Origin: Prevotellaceae bacterium
GTDB taxonomy: Bacteria > Bacteroidota > Bacteroidia > Bacteroidales > Paludibacteraceae
Direction: 5' to 3'
Assembly: GCA_020636695.1 (NCBI GenBank)
Contig: JACJXJ010000019.1
Span: 1-25,510 of the forward strand
DNA: 25,510 nt
The notes beneath the pieces are model-generated. The model was not told the DNA's origin, searched no databases, and worked only from the letters and a program-made list of their open reading frames with translations. This document shows positions 1 through 8,086 of the stretch, piece by piece (the first letter of the stretch is position 1; each line of letters starts with the position of its first letter). The translations under genes were made by a program, and so were the position numbers.

Positions 1-1323
1 TATAGGTTTGATGTTAACGGTGGCTTTAATAGAGCCTCGGAAGTAATTACCGTCTTGGTACGATTCTTTTTGGTTCATGCCTTCCACGGGGTTCGATTGA
101 CCAGTCCCACTTGGTTTAAAATAACCCGAAGTACTATTCTTATCATAAATGGGATAGGTTGGATTGACGATGGCGGCTTGCTTGAAATCGCCTGTAAAAT
201 AGTCGTTACGGTAATGCATGTACGACAAGTCGTATTGAAGTTCTAACCAGCCATCCAATGCTTTTTGAGAGGCGGCTATTTTGGCAATCATCTCTTCACG
301 ATTGGAGGTTTTAGCAATACCTTCTGCGTTTTTATAATTGAACGATGCACGGTAGTTAAATTGTTTGGAAGAACCTGATATTGCTAAATTGTGATTGTGA
401 GCAATCGCAATAGGACGTGTAATTTCTGACATCCAATCGGTATTGTAATCAGTTCCTGAACCATCGGAATAGATGGTTGGAGTTACTTTGCCACCAGAGA
501 GCGTTGCTAAATTACGGAATTCGGCTGGTGTTGCCATGCCCATATCACCATTGCGAACAGAACCTGAGGCGTAACCAGAGTATTCAACTTGAGTTGTTGG
601 GAGTTCTGAGAAGTTAGCGCCACGTTTAGTTGTGATAATAATAACACCATTGGTACCACGGGTACCATAAATAGCCGCTGCCGAACCGTCTTTTAAAACG
701 TCCATAGACGCAATTTCTTCAGGAGAAATATTGTCGATACTACTTACTGGAACACCATCAACAATGAAAAGTGGAGATGTACCAGCTCCTTTATCTAATG
801 TAGAGAAACCACGAATTTGAATATTATAACCTGTACTTGTAGGATCACTAGAGGTTTTAATGATATTTAAGCCAGCTACTTTACCTTGTAAAAGACCAAC
901 AGGATTACTTTTTACGCCCGCATTAAAATCTTCTGCCTTAACAGAAGCTACAGAACCTGTGACTTCCTTTTTCTTTTGTGAGCCATAACCAATGGCTACA
1001 ACTTCACCTAAAGCATAGGAGTCTTCTTTAAGAATAACAACCATTGGCGCTTTGCCATTTGCTACAACTTCCTGAGTTTGATAACCCAAGTAGCTCACCT
1101 GCAATTTGGCATTATTTGCCACATTCAACTCAAAATTTCCATCAAAATCGGTAACGGTACCATTAGTTGTTCCTATTTCGAGCAAACTTGCCCCAATAAT
1201 AGGCTCACCAGAGGCATCCTTAACAATACCTCGTACCAACACTTGTTGCGCAAAGAGACTTACGGAGCCAAAAAGAAACATCAGCACCACAACGATTCTT
1301 TGCATCAAAGAAATGATTTTCAT
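1..1323 (-). CDS. SusC/RagA-family TonB-linked outer-membrane transporter, N-terminal part (truncated by window edge)
   Basis: Reading the minus strand from the ATG at 1323-1321 gives 441 uninterrupted codons to the window edge. Residues 1-25 form a signal peptide (hydrophobic VVVLMFLFGSVSLF, then AQQ). About residues 28-100 are a carboxypeptidase-D regulatory-like beta domain (VRGIVKDASGEPIIGA, VSYLGYQTQ). A TonB-box-like stretch follows (GEVVAIGYG), then the plug domain with the SusC hallmarks LLQGKVAGLNI, IRGFST, FIVDGVPV and MDVLKDGSAAAIYGTRGTNG, and the first barrel strands. Family knowledge: these proteins import glycans, peptides or other large substrates in the outer membrane, usually with a SusD-like lipoprotein encoded next; that position lies outside the window, so the substrate cannot be inferred. 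It has its own promoter at 1405-1434 and is not tightly linked to pyrH (144-bp gap). Confidence 0.95.
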   Translation of the reverse strand, partial: MKIISLMQRIVVVLMFLFGSVSLFAQQVLVRGIVKDASGEPIIGASLLEIGTTNGTVTDFDGNFELNVANNAKLQVSYLGYQTQEVVANGKAPMVVILKEDSYALGEVVAIGYGSQKKKEVTGSVASVKAEDFNAGVKSNPVGLLQGKVAGLNIIKTSSDPTSTGYNIQIRGFSTLDKGAGTSPLFIVDGVPVSSIDNISPEEIASMDVLKDGSAAAIYGTRGTNGVIIITTKRGANFSELPTTQVEYSGYASGSVRNGDMGMATPAEFRNLATLSGGKVTPTIYSDGSGTDYNTDWMSEITRPIAIAHNHNLAISGSSKQFNYRASFNYKNAEGIAKTSNREEMIAKIAASQKALDGWLELQYDLSYMHYRNDYFTGDFKQAAIVNPTYPIYDKNSTSGYFKPSGTGQSNPVEGMNQKESYQDGNYFRGSIKATVNIKPI

Positions 1324-1404
1324 GCTTTAATTTGTATTTAAGGTTAAAGAAAAAAGTTAAGAAAATATTCAAAAAGACGTTTTTGTGTTAAAAAAAAACT
1401 GCTA

Positions 1405-1434
1405 CAAAATTAAGTTTTTATATTTAAAAAACAA
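1405..1434 (-). promoter_or_regulatory. Predicted Bacteroidota sigma-ABfr-type promoter for the SusC-like gene
   Basis: On the minus strand a -7 box TAATTTTG (1412-1405) fits TAnnTTTG. A -33 box CTTG (one mismatch to TTTG) lies 19 nt upstream. The predicted leader is about 75 nt, AT-rich and contains a poly-A/T run. Prediction from consensus only. Confidence 0.55.
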
Positions 1435-1467
1435 GAAAAAATGGTCTTTTTAACAAAAAAAATAAGA

Positions 1468-2175
1468 TTAGTTATGAACAACTGTTCCAACATTCTCACC
1501 ATCAACAACTTTCAATAAGTTGCCAGGGGTATCCATATCGAATACAATAATGGGTAGATGATTCTCTTTACACATAGTAGTGGCGGTCAAATCCATCACT
1601 TTTAAACCTTTTGCATAAATTTCATCGTAAGTAATCTCGGTAAATTTGATTGCAGCTGGATCTTTTTCTGGGTCGGCGGTATAAATTCCATCGACACGCG
1701 TGCCTTTTAACATCACATCGGCTTCAATTTCAATACCGCGCAAGGCAGAACCCGTGTCGGTAGTAAAATAAGGATTGCCTGTTCCTGCCGAAAAGATAGC
1801 TACTTCGCCACGTTCGAGTGTTTCAACTGCTTTCCATTTGCTATAAAATTCGCCTATTGGCTCCATACAAACGGCAGTCAACACACGCGCTTTAACGCCT
1901 ATTTTTTCTAATGCCGAACTCAAAGCTAAACTATTTATAACGGTGGCCAACATGCCCATTTGATCGCCTTTTACACGATCGAAGCCACGTCCTGCGCCGC
2001 TTAATCCACGAAAAATATTACCGCCGCCGATAACAATGCCAACTTGAATGCCTCGTTTTACAACATCAGCAATTTGTTGCGCGTATTCTTCTAAGCGTTG
2101 TTCATCAATACCTTGTTGTTTGTTGCCCATAAGCGATTCACCGCTTAATTTGAGTAAAATTCGTTTGTATTTCAT
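1468..2175 (-). CDS. pyrH: UMP kinase (uridylate kinase)
   Basis: 235 aa, the normal length for bacterial UMP kinase, which phosphorylates UMP to UDP with ATP in the cytoplasm and supplies all pyrimidine nucleotides. It belongs to the amino-acid-kinase fold. Visible motifs are KLSGES at residues 9-14 (phosphate binding), GGGNIFRG near 50-57, GMLATVINSLAL in the UMP/regulatory region, GTGNPYFTTDT near 131-141 and GTRVDGIYTADP near 158-169 (nucleotide binding). It is the last gene of a minus-strand run, 21 bp after kdsB. No strong terminator hairpin follows; the downstream gap is only AT-rich. PyrH is normally essential, so the frameshifts at the head of this run (see findings) matter if the operon is real. 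Confidence 0.97.
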   Translation of the reverse strand: MKYKRILLKLSGESLMGNKQQGIDEQRLEEYAQQIADVVKRGIQVGIVIGGGNIFRGLSGAGRGFDRVKGDQMGMLATVINSLALSSALEKIGVKARVLTAVCMEPIGEFYSKWKAVETLERGEVAIFSAGTGNPYFTTDTGSALRGIEIEADVMLKGTRVDGIYTADPEKDPAAIKFTEITYDEIYAKGLKVMDLTATTMCKENHLPIIVFDMDTPGNLLKVVDGENVGTVVHN

Positions 2176-2196
2176 ATCTTAAAATTTAAAAGGTTT

Positions 2197-2940
2197 CTAT
2201 TTCATAAGTGCTACCACACGTTGTAAATCTTCAGGCGTATCAATTGAATGATTATCAGACAAAGTAATTGCCACATGAATGTGTAGCCCATTTTCGAGCC
2301 AGCGCAACTGCTCTAACGATTCAGCTTGTTCTAAAGGCGTTTGGGTCATCTTGGTAATTTGAGCCAAAATATCGGTACGGTAAGCATAAATACCAATGTG
2401 TTTATAATAGGTATGCGCCGCTGCCCATTGTGATTTTTCTACACCTCTTAAATAAGGAATCACGGAACGGCTGAAACAAATAGCTTCACCTGTTTGACTT
2501 AAAACGACTTTGGGTGTATTTTGGTTTTCTAATTCTTCAAATGACGTATTTTTATCAAATGGTTTTACCAAAGTGGCTAACTGAATTTGGTCAGACACAA
2601 AACAATTTTTCAAGGCTTCTATTTGGTCGATAGCAATAAAAGGCTCATCACCCTGAATATTAATTACCACATCGTATGTTTCCGGTAATTTTGTGAGCGC
2701 TTCATAACAACGATCGGTACCAGTTTTATGATTGTCTGAAGTCATAACAACCCGACCTCCAAATTGCACGACTACATCGTAAATGCGTTGATCGTCAGTA
2801 GCAACCACCACCGTATCTAGCACTTCACTAGCACGCTCGTAAACCCGTTGAATCATAGGTTTACCTAGAATGTCAGCTAAAGGTTTACCTGGGAAACGCG
2901 TTGAAGCATAACGGGCTGGAATAATTCCTACAAATTTCAT
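2197..2940 (-). CDS. kdsB: 3-deoxy-manno-octulosonate cytidylyltransferase (CMP-Kdo synthetase)
   Basis: 247 aa, typical length. It activates Kdo with CTP to CMP-Kdo, the donor for the LPS inner core, in the cytoplasm. Motifs: IPARYASTRFPGKPL at residues 7-21 (nucleotide-binding loop), VVVATDD near 44-50, TSDNHKTGTDRCYEA near 67-81, VINIQGDEPFI near 91-101 (metal-binding Asp), HIGIYAYR near 166-173 and LEQLRWLENG near 188-197. It starts 9 bp after the GHL10 stop and is followed by pyrH after 21 bp. The organism therefore makes a Kdo-containing LPS, in keeping with the acyltransferase and glycosyltransferase genes on the plus strand. Confidence 0.97.
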   Translation of the reverse strand: MKFVGIIPARYASTRFPGKPLADILGKPMIQRVYERASEVLDTVVVATDDQRIYDVVVQFGGRVVMTSDNHKTGTDRCYEALTKLPETYDVVINIQGDEPFIAIDQIEALKNCFVSDQIQLATLVKPFDKNTSFEELENQNTPKVVLSQTGEAICFSRSVIPYLRGVEKSQWAAAHTYYKHIGIYAYRTDILAQITKMTQTPLEQAESLEQLRWLENGLHIHVAITLSDNHSIDTPEDLQRVVALMK

Positions 2941-2949
2941 GGTATATTA

Positions 2950-4452
2950 TTATTTAAATCGTTTAGTAACAGTTGCAGGCTTACTTTCATAATTAAAACG
3001 GTTCACCACCGTTACGGCAAATTTATATTTCCCTCGCAAACGATTCGCCCATTGTGATAAATCCACACAATTATCAGTTGTTATAGCTAAAATATTCGCT
3101 GGATTAGAAAAATCGCCTAATTTAGCACCTTTAAAAGCATAGACTACATAATATTGAGCTTGACAACCACCAGTTTCTTCTGAAGCACGCCATATTAAAT
3201 GTGGTCGATTATTATCAAGCACAATATGAACTCGTTGTAATTGTCCTGAAGGTTCCCCTTTCAAATGCTTATTTATAGGAACTAATGCAGGATATTTGTA
3301 ATAAGCGCGCAAACTATCACACAAATGCTGGCGATTTTCCATTAACGCGACAGCACTATAAAAAGCAGCACCTTGTACAGCTGGGAATGCTTCCGTATAA
3401 CGTAATTGACGCATCAGTTCATTACCATTGCGCCAAGCCCATGAAGCTGACGAATTACCTAAATTGGATGCATATAACCCAACATACAAATTACGTCCTT
3501 GTGAATTGTTACTCCACCACTCTACCAAATGAGCATAATCAGTTGTTTTTCTACCGATTTCCCAATATAGTTGTGGCATCACATAATCTATATCACCGCG
3601 TTCCAACCACAATAACACATCTGCATACAAATCATCATAATTACTTAAACTACCTTTAGTATTAGAACCACGAGGGTCTTTATCATTACTACGCCAAATT
3701 CCAAATGGGCTAATCCCAAATTCCACCCAAGGTTTGATATTTTTGATAGTCTGCTGCAACTGACAAATTACCAAATTAACATTATCACGTCTCCAATCCG
3801 TTTTATCGCTAAAACCACGACTATTTGCGCGAAAAGAAGCCTCATCAGGAAAATCCATACCATTTACACGATAAGGATAAAAATAATCATCAAAATGTAT
3901 GGCATCAATATCATAACGACGAACAATATCTGCGACCACACGATTCAAATAGGCACGAGTCTCGTCCAACGCAGGATTAAAATAATATTTATCGCCATAC
4001 TTAACGAACAACTCAGGCTTCTTAAAGAAAAGATGGCTTGAATTAAGATGCGAAATATCGTCACTATTCAACACACGATAAGGATTTAACCACACATGCA
4101 CATCAATACAGCGACGATGGGCTTCGCGAATCAAAAAATCCAAAGGATCGTAAAAAGGGTCTGGAGCTACACCTTGTTTACCTGTTAGAAAACGAGACCA
4201 AGGTTCTATATCTGATTGATAGAAGGCATCGGAAGTAGGACGAACTTGAAAAATCACAGTATTGAAATGCAGTGCAGCTAAAGAATCTAAGATGGAAATC
4301 ATCTCCTGTTTCTGAGCTGTAACTGTATATGAAGAAGGCCAATCGATACGACCAACAGTAGCTATCCATGCTGCCCGCAGCTGATGTTTTGGTTGCGCTT
4401 GTAGCGACAATACCATTACAATAGTTATAAGCACAGATAGTTGTTTTCGCAT
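2950..4452 (-). CDS. Secreted GHL10-type glycoside hydrolase (family 10-like, DUF187)
   Basis: 500 aa with a signal peptide (MRKQLSVLITIVMVLSLQA, then QPKHQLRAAW). The GHL10 TIM-barrel begins at the first mature residues (RAAWIATVGRIDWP) and runs to about residue 340. Family signatures are FNTVIFQVRPTSDAFY, DVHVWLNPYRV, DAIHFDDYFYPY with the paired Asp expected at the active site, WVEFGISPFGIW and YVMPQLYWEIG. Residues about 400-500 look like a C-terminal fibronectin-III-like beta domain. GHL10 proteins occur widely in Bacteroidota and are thought to act on polysaccharide or peptidoglycan; the substrate cannot be read here. Neighbours are 9 bp away on both sides, so it is almost certainly cotranscribed with DUF6048 and kdsB. 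Confidence 0.9.
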   Translation of the reverse strand: MRKQLSVLITIVMVLSLQAQPKHQLRAAWIATVGRIDWPSSYTVTAQKQEMISILDSLAALHFNTVIFQVRPTSDAFYQSDIEPWSRFLTGKQGVAPDPFYDPLDFLIREAHRRCIDVHVWLNPYRVLNSDDISHLNSSHLFFKKPELFVKYGDKYYFNPALDETRAYLNRVVADIVRRYDIDAIHFDDYFYPYRVNGMDFPDEASFRANSRGFSDKTDWRRDNVNLVICQLQQTIKNIKPWVEFGISPFGIWRSNDKDPRGSNTKGSLSNYDDLYADVLLWLERGDIDYVMPQLYWEIGRKTTDYAHLVEWWSNNSQGRNLYVGLYASNLGNSSASWAWRNGNELMRQLRYTEAFPAVQGAAFYSAVALMENRQHLCDSLRAYYKYPALVPINKHLKGEPSGQLQRVHIVLDNNRPHLIWRASEETGGCQAQYYVVYAFKGAKLGDFSNPANILAITTDNCVDLSQWANRLRGKYKFAVTVVNRFNYESKPATVTKRFK

Positions 4453-4461
4453 AAATAACAG

Positions 4462-5193
4462 TTATTTTTTAAATTTGGAACGTTCAGCTTTGGTATAGTA
4501 AGTATAACCTAACGTATAATTTAAGGTAAACGTATTACCCGAAGAGTTTCCATAACCAGGCACATACCAAAGTAGTTGTTTTTCGTCCAATGACGTATGT
4601 AAAAATAGTTTCATACGTACTGACCAACCCATGGTAAAACCTTTAGCCATATCAACACGCACACCAGCGACCAATTCGCCCCAACCTGCATAAGCATTCT
4701 TACCGTCCAAAGACAACAGTTGATTTTCGTTCCAATACCCGCGAGTTATAGGCACATTTGTTAATTGATAATTTACTAAGCTCATTCCATATCGCATCCC
4801 AAGATACGCATAATTACGATGAGGGGTCAAATTTCCATTTTTATCTTTAGATTTCAGCAAATTAAAATTCATACCCAATCGTACGAATGGGGCGCTAGCA
4901 GAATAAGTCGATCCATTAGTCACTTGAGAGTTGACAGTCCCATACCCCATCTCCAAAATGGGGAAAAAGCGGTTAGATAAATTCACATCCACACTAGCCT
5001 CACCAGTCAGAACACCCTTATCTATTGCCAATCCCATCAAAGGGGAAGCAATATCAACATGTGCAGACCAACCATTATAAATTTGGGTCGAATCCTTTTG
5101 GGCTGATACTGCAACCTTCTCTTGTGATGACAAAACGCCTATCACCACACAAAGTAGTAAGTTTACAACAATATATCGTTTCAAATAGTTCAT
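4462..5193 (-). CDS. DUF6048 family protein, probable outer-membrane beta-barrel
   Basis: 243 aa. Residues 1-23 look like a signal peptide. The rest is rich in alternating beta-strand patterns with aromatic ends (RFFPILEMGYGTVNS, RNYAYLGMRYGMSL, GELVAGVRVDMAKGFTMGWS), and the C-terminal part NTFTLNYTLGYTYYT resembles a barrel closing strand, followed by a basic tail. I recognise it as the DUF6048 family of Bacteroidales; its function is unknown. Its ATG shares one base with the TAA of the upstream DUF6452 gene (TAATG), indicating translational coupling. Inference: the lipoprotein and this barrel-like protein work together at the outer membrane. Confidence 0.75.
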   Translation of the reverse strand: MNYLKRYIVVNLLLCVVIGVLSSQEKVAVSAQKDSTQIYNGWSAHVDIASPLMGLAIDKGVLTGEASVDVNLSNRFFPILEMGYGTVNSQVTNGSTYSASAPFVRLGMNFNLLKSKDKNGNLTPHRNYAYLGMRYGMSLVNYQLTNVPITRGYWNENQLLSLDGKNAYAGWGELVAGVRVDMAKGFTMGWSVRMKLFLHTSLDEKQLLWYVPGYGNSSGNTFTLNYTLGYTYYTKAERSKFKK

Positions 5194-5681
5194 TAATTTA
5201 CACGATAATAAATACGCAAATGATTTTCCGACACATTTTGAACATACGTATTTTCAATCACTAATGAATCAATTTGATGTGTAGTTGTGGTTGCACCTTG
5301 TATTGTATGATATACAAAACAGCCACATTCCAACGAAATAAACTGATTCACATTTTCATGAGAAATAACAATAGTATCAGGCTCTAGAACACCCCGTTGC
5401 AGGACAAAAGCCGATGTTGATTGCAAAGCATGCAGAGGTAAATTAAAAGTACTCAATGATTGTTCCTGATACAATATGGAATCATTATTCAATCCTTTGA
5501 TGGTCATTTTTTCTTTAGTAGGCGAAGATACAAACGCTTCTTTTTCGGTATTAAATACCGTTTTATAGAGTGATACACCCATAACCACGACTTTCTCTTT
5601 ACGACACTCGCCATCCGAAGCCGTACAACCCACTAATACTAGTAGGCACAAAACAAGAGTATATGTCAGTTTCTGTTTCAA
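5193..5681 (-). CDS. DUF6452 family lipoprotein
   Basis: 162 aa with a clear lipoprotein signal: hydrophobic LVLCLLVLVGC with the lipobox Cys at residue 19. The mature part has a conserved-looking Cys pair in SLECGCFVYHTI near residues 117-128 and ends with a beta-rich segment (NHLRIYYRVN). This matches the DUF6452 family, found beside DUF6048 in Bacteroidales; no function is known. It begins 5 bp after the nitroreductase stop and overlaps the next start by one base. I see no enzymatic motif. Confidence 0.75.
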   Translation of the reverse strand: MKQKLTYTLVLCLLVLVGCTASDGECRKEKVVVMGVSLYKTVFNTEKEAFVSSPTKEKMTIKGLNNDSILYQEQSLSTFNLPLHALQSTSAFVLQRGVLEPDTIVISHENVNQFISLECGCFVYHTIQGATTTTHQIDSLVIENTYVQNVSENHLRIYYRVN

Positions 5682-5686
5682 AGTTT

Positions 5687-6199
5687 CTATTTTTTATAAA
5701 CAAATAACTCGTCATGCGATTTTCGCTTTTTCAAAGGTTGCTCATCCGTAGCAGCATAACCAATTGGCACCATGGCGATAGGCTCAACACCTTCTGGCAA
5801 GTCGAGAACTTGGGCACATTTCTGAGCATCAAAATTACAAATCCAACACGAACCAAGCCCCATATCTACGGCTGCCAAAGTAAGATGATCCACCGCGATA
5901 GCCACATCAATATCTGTATGATCTTTGCCATCCAACTTGCGATGCCAAGCTTGTTGATGATTGCCACAAGCCACAATGCACATCGGTGCCGTTTTAAACC
6001 AATCGCGATTATAACAATCCTGCAACTGAGCCAATAGCACTTGGTCTGTCACTACATAAAATACACAAGGTTGAAAATTAACCGCCGACGGTGCCAAACG
6101 CACACACTCTAGCAAACAGTCAATCTTTTCTTGTTCTACAGGTCGACTATCATAGTTGCGTAATGAAAAACGGGCTTCAGCTAAATCTCGAAAAGTCAT
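5687..6199 (-). CDS. Nitroreductase family protein (FMN-dependent)
   Basis: 170 aa, the size of the short single-domain nitroreductases. Motifs: the FMN-phosphate contact RFSLRNY near residues 10-16, APSAVNFQP near 36-44, HLTLAAVDMGLGSCWICNF near 105-123 and MVPIGYA near 143-149, all in the usual order. The family transfers hydride from NAD(P)H via FMN to nitro-compounds, quinones or similar acceptors in the cytoplasm; the natural substrate cannot be told. The reading frame is intact, unlike the four genes upstream. It starts 27 bp after the restored DUF7935 stop and lies 5 bp before the DUF6452 gene. Confidence 0.9.
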   Translation of the reverse strand: MTFRDLAEARFSLRNYDSRPVEQEKIDCLLECVRLAPSAVNFQPCVFYVVTDQVLLAQLQDCYNRDWFKTAPMCIVACGNHQQAWHRKLDGKDHTDIDVAIAVDHLTLAAVDMGLGSCWICNFDAQKCAQVLDLPEGVEPIAMVPIGYAATDEQPLKKRKSHDELFVYKK

Positions 6200-6226
6200 A
6201 TTTTTTCTAATTTAAAGAATCACCAT

Positions 6227-6741
6227 TTACATCAATGTCACTTCTTTTCTTAACACACTAAGAGCCAGTTCAGTAGGTGTTATTTCTTTAGCGCATAAGT
6301 TTCAATAAGAACTTGTGCCAACTGCATACCGGATTCTGACGGTTGAATTTGTGTCGCTGCACCATTCACTAAGCGCATTAAACTTTCTCGTGCATTCATC
6401 ACCAACGTCCACGCCTCAGAACTCACATAAATCTGTTGTCCCATATTATGATCAAACTCATCGCGAATAGTGTGTAACAACTGTGTTTGCAAGTCAAATT
6501 CGATAAATTTGATAAATTCAGACGCAGTAACATAGCTTCAGGCTTGGTGCGCTCTAACAACAAAGTTAAACGTTCATAAGCACGCAGACGCACTGGCGTA
6601 AGCTGATTGACATTCAATTTACGCAACTCAAAATTGCGACGATCAGCCTCATTCTTCAGTTGTTTAGACAACACTACGTAACGTAGCCAACACCACCAAA
6701 GCGGGCAAGATATACTTTAAAATTTCGAGAAATGTTTCCAT
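6227..6741 (-). pseudogene. DUF7935 family protein, broken by three frameshifts
   Basis: The ATG at 6741 starts METFLEILKYILPALVVLAT, an N-terminal membrane helix. A shift near 6680 is needed to enter YVVLSKQLKNEADRR and ELRKLN...RLRAYERLTLLLERTKP. A second shift near 6518 (CTGAA where CTGGAA is expected) leads to FDLQTQLLHTIRDEFDHN and IYVSSEAW. A third near 6293 (TATGCGC for TATGGCGC) replaces the early stop at 6280 by AKEITPTELALSVLRKEV, ending at TAA 6229-6227. The repaired protein has about 171 aa and matches from end to end the Bacteroidales family I know as DUF7935 (single N-terminal helix plus cytoplasmic helical domain; function unknown). Only two unconnected fragments are visible as open frames (6674-6423 and 6492-6280). 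Either decay or consensus errors. Confidence 0.75.
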
Positions 6742-6766
6742 ATAAAAGCTATATAATATAAAACAA

Positions 6767-7125
6767 TTAAGCTATCATTTTGGATCCTACAACCAACGCT
6801 AAAAAGCCCACGGCGATGCTACCCAAAACATATAAACCAGCCAACACATAATCGCCTTTTGCAATAAGAGCAAACGTATCCGCTGAAAAAGGTTGAAAAC
6901 GTAGTAAACCCACCACAAAACCAACCATTAACAGCAAACGCAACCTTCGTTAACCATTTTGAAAAAAAGCAATAAGCAAGCCTATAATTAAACAGCCAAT
7001 AGCATTGGCAGCAAAAGTAGCCAAGCTGTATGCATATTCCATCTATTCATCAAAATCGACAACACATAACGACAAATGCTACCCAAGGCACCACCAGACC
7101 CTACTAATAACAATGTTCTTACCAT
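6767..7125 (-). pseudogene. fluC: Fluoride channel FluC/CrcB, disrupted (three indels and an in-frame stop)
   Basis: No long ORF exists here, but the minus strand from ATG 7125 reads MVRTLLLVGSGGALGSICRY, the typical FluC start. A base appears missing at 7020/7021 to continue TFAANAIGCLIIGLLIAFFQNG. Then comes an in-frame TAA (6952-6950) followed in the same frame by RRLRLLLMVGF. One T is missing in the run 6920-6917 to reach CGGFTTFSTF, the FluC phenylalanine/pore motif, and one T is extra in the run 6890-6886 before SADTFALIAKGDYVLAG. The last helix ends at TAA 6769-6767. Net correction gives 120 codons, the usual size for these dual-topology F- exporters. It starts 1 bp after the restored stop of the glycosyltransferase. 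Confidence 0.8.
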
Positions 7126-7126
7126 C

Positions 7127-8075
7127 TTAAATTTCGTCTGCTATTTGGTAATTATTGCGATCTGACGAGCTACGCGCGACGAGCTCCCCACAAAACCAGC
7201 TAAAAACATCTGTGTTCCAAGAATCATCATCGTCAATGCTAGGTAAAAATACGGTGTGCAGTTACCAACGGTGCAGGATAATGCCCCCAAAGTGCGGTTA
7301 ATTTCATCAAACCAACAACACAAACCGCAATAAAGCCAAAAATAAACATCACACTACCCCACAAACCAAAAAAGTGCATAGGCTGCTTGCCAAAACGATT
7401 TAAAAACGATAATGAAAATAGATCCAAATAACCATTTACAAAACGTTCTAAGCCAAATTTAGAAGTGCCAAATTCGCGCTTGCGGTGCTCAACTACTTTT
7501 TCACCAATCTTTGTAAAGCCAGCATTTTTTGCCAAAAATGGAATGTAACGATGCATTTCGCCATACACTTCGATATGTTTTATTACATCGTTACGATAGG
7601 CTTTCAGTCCACAATTCATATCGTGCAGTTTGAGCCCTGTTACTTTACGAGCCGTAGCATTATAAATTTTTGATGGAATATTTTTAGTCAATTTATTATC
7701 GTGGCGTTTCTTTTTCCAACCCGACACTAAATCGTACCCATCTTCTTTTACCATACGATACAATTCTGGAATCTCATCAGGTGAATCCTGCAAATCGGCA
7801 TCCATAGTTATAACCACATCGCCTTGAGCGCGTTTAAAACCACAATATAAAGCGGGGGATTTACCATAATTACGTCGAAAAGAGATACCATGTACAGCGT
7901 CCGATTTCTGTTGCAATTCCGTAATAACTCGCCAAGAGCCATCGGTACTTCCATCGTTTACAAAAATAACTTCGTATGAAAACTTATGTGCTTTCATCAC
8001 ACGCTCAATCCATTCATAAAGAGGTGTCAACGATTCAGCCTCATTGAACAACGGAACAATAATTGAAATATCCAT
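7127..8075 (-). CDS. Polyprenyl-phosphate glycosyltransferase, GT2 DPG/DPM1-like, C-terminus frameshifted
   Basis: The N-terminal GT-A domain is intact: IIVPLFNEAESL near residues 5-16, VNDGSTDGSW near 39-48, FRRNYGKSPALYCG, the metal site MDADLQDSP near 91-99, LHDMNCGLKAYR and a pre-membrane HRKREFGTSKFG. Two C-terminal membrane segments follow (about 228-255 and 270-295 of the repaired protein). As given, the frame stops at 7239. Adding one base at 7253 (CACCG for CACCCG) restores PYFYLALTMMILGTQ, and one at 7186-7189 (GGGG for GGGGG) restores GELVARSSSDRNNYQIADEI with TAA at 7129-7127, 317 codons in all. The family moves a sugar from a nucleotide donor to undecaprenyl-phosphate at the inner membrane. 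It begins 11 bp after DUF4199, an arrangement common in Bacteroidota. Confidence 0.85.
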
Positions 8076-8086
8076 AAAGTTATAAC

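Noticed and set aside
55..246. Plus-strand open frame of 63 codons
   Set aside because: Lies antisense within the SusC-like gene, whose minus-strand frame is continuous with clear family motifs.
3285..3659. Plus-strand open frame of 124 codons
   Set aside because: Antisense shadow of the GHL10 gene; composition (many His, Asn, Tyr) is that of reversed coding sequence.
6497..6519. Near-tandem 9-bp repeat (aaattcgat/aaatttgat/aaattcag) as the cause of the DUF7935 frameshift
   Set aside because: In the repaired frame the repeat reads FIKFIEFD without interruption and its unit is a multiple of three; the lesion is better placed at the missing G next to 6518.
6423..6674. Independent 83-residue protein
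   Set aside because: It is the middle part of the frameshifted DUF7935 gene; its last third is out of frame.
7100..7160. Fluoride riboswitch before fluC
   Set aside because: The fluC start is one base after the repaired glycosyltransferase stop, leaving no leader; I saw no riboswitch-like fold within the coding end.
7141..7323. Independent 60-residue membrane protein
   Set aside because: It is the C-terminal part of the DPG-like glycosyltransferase in a shifted frame.
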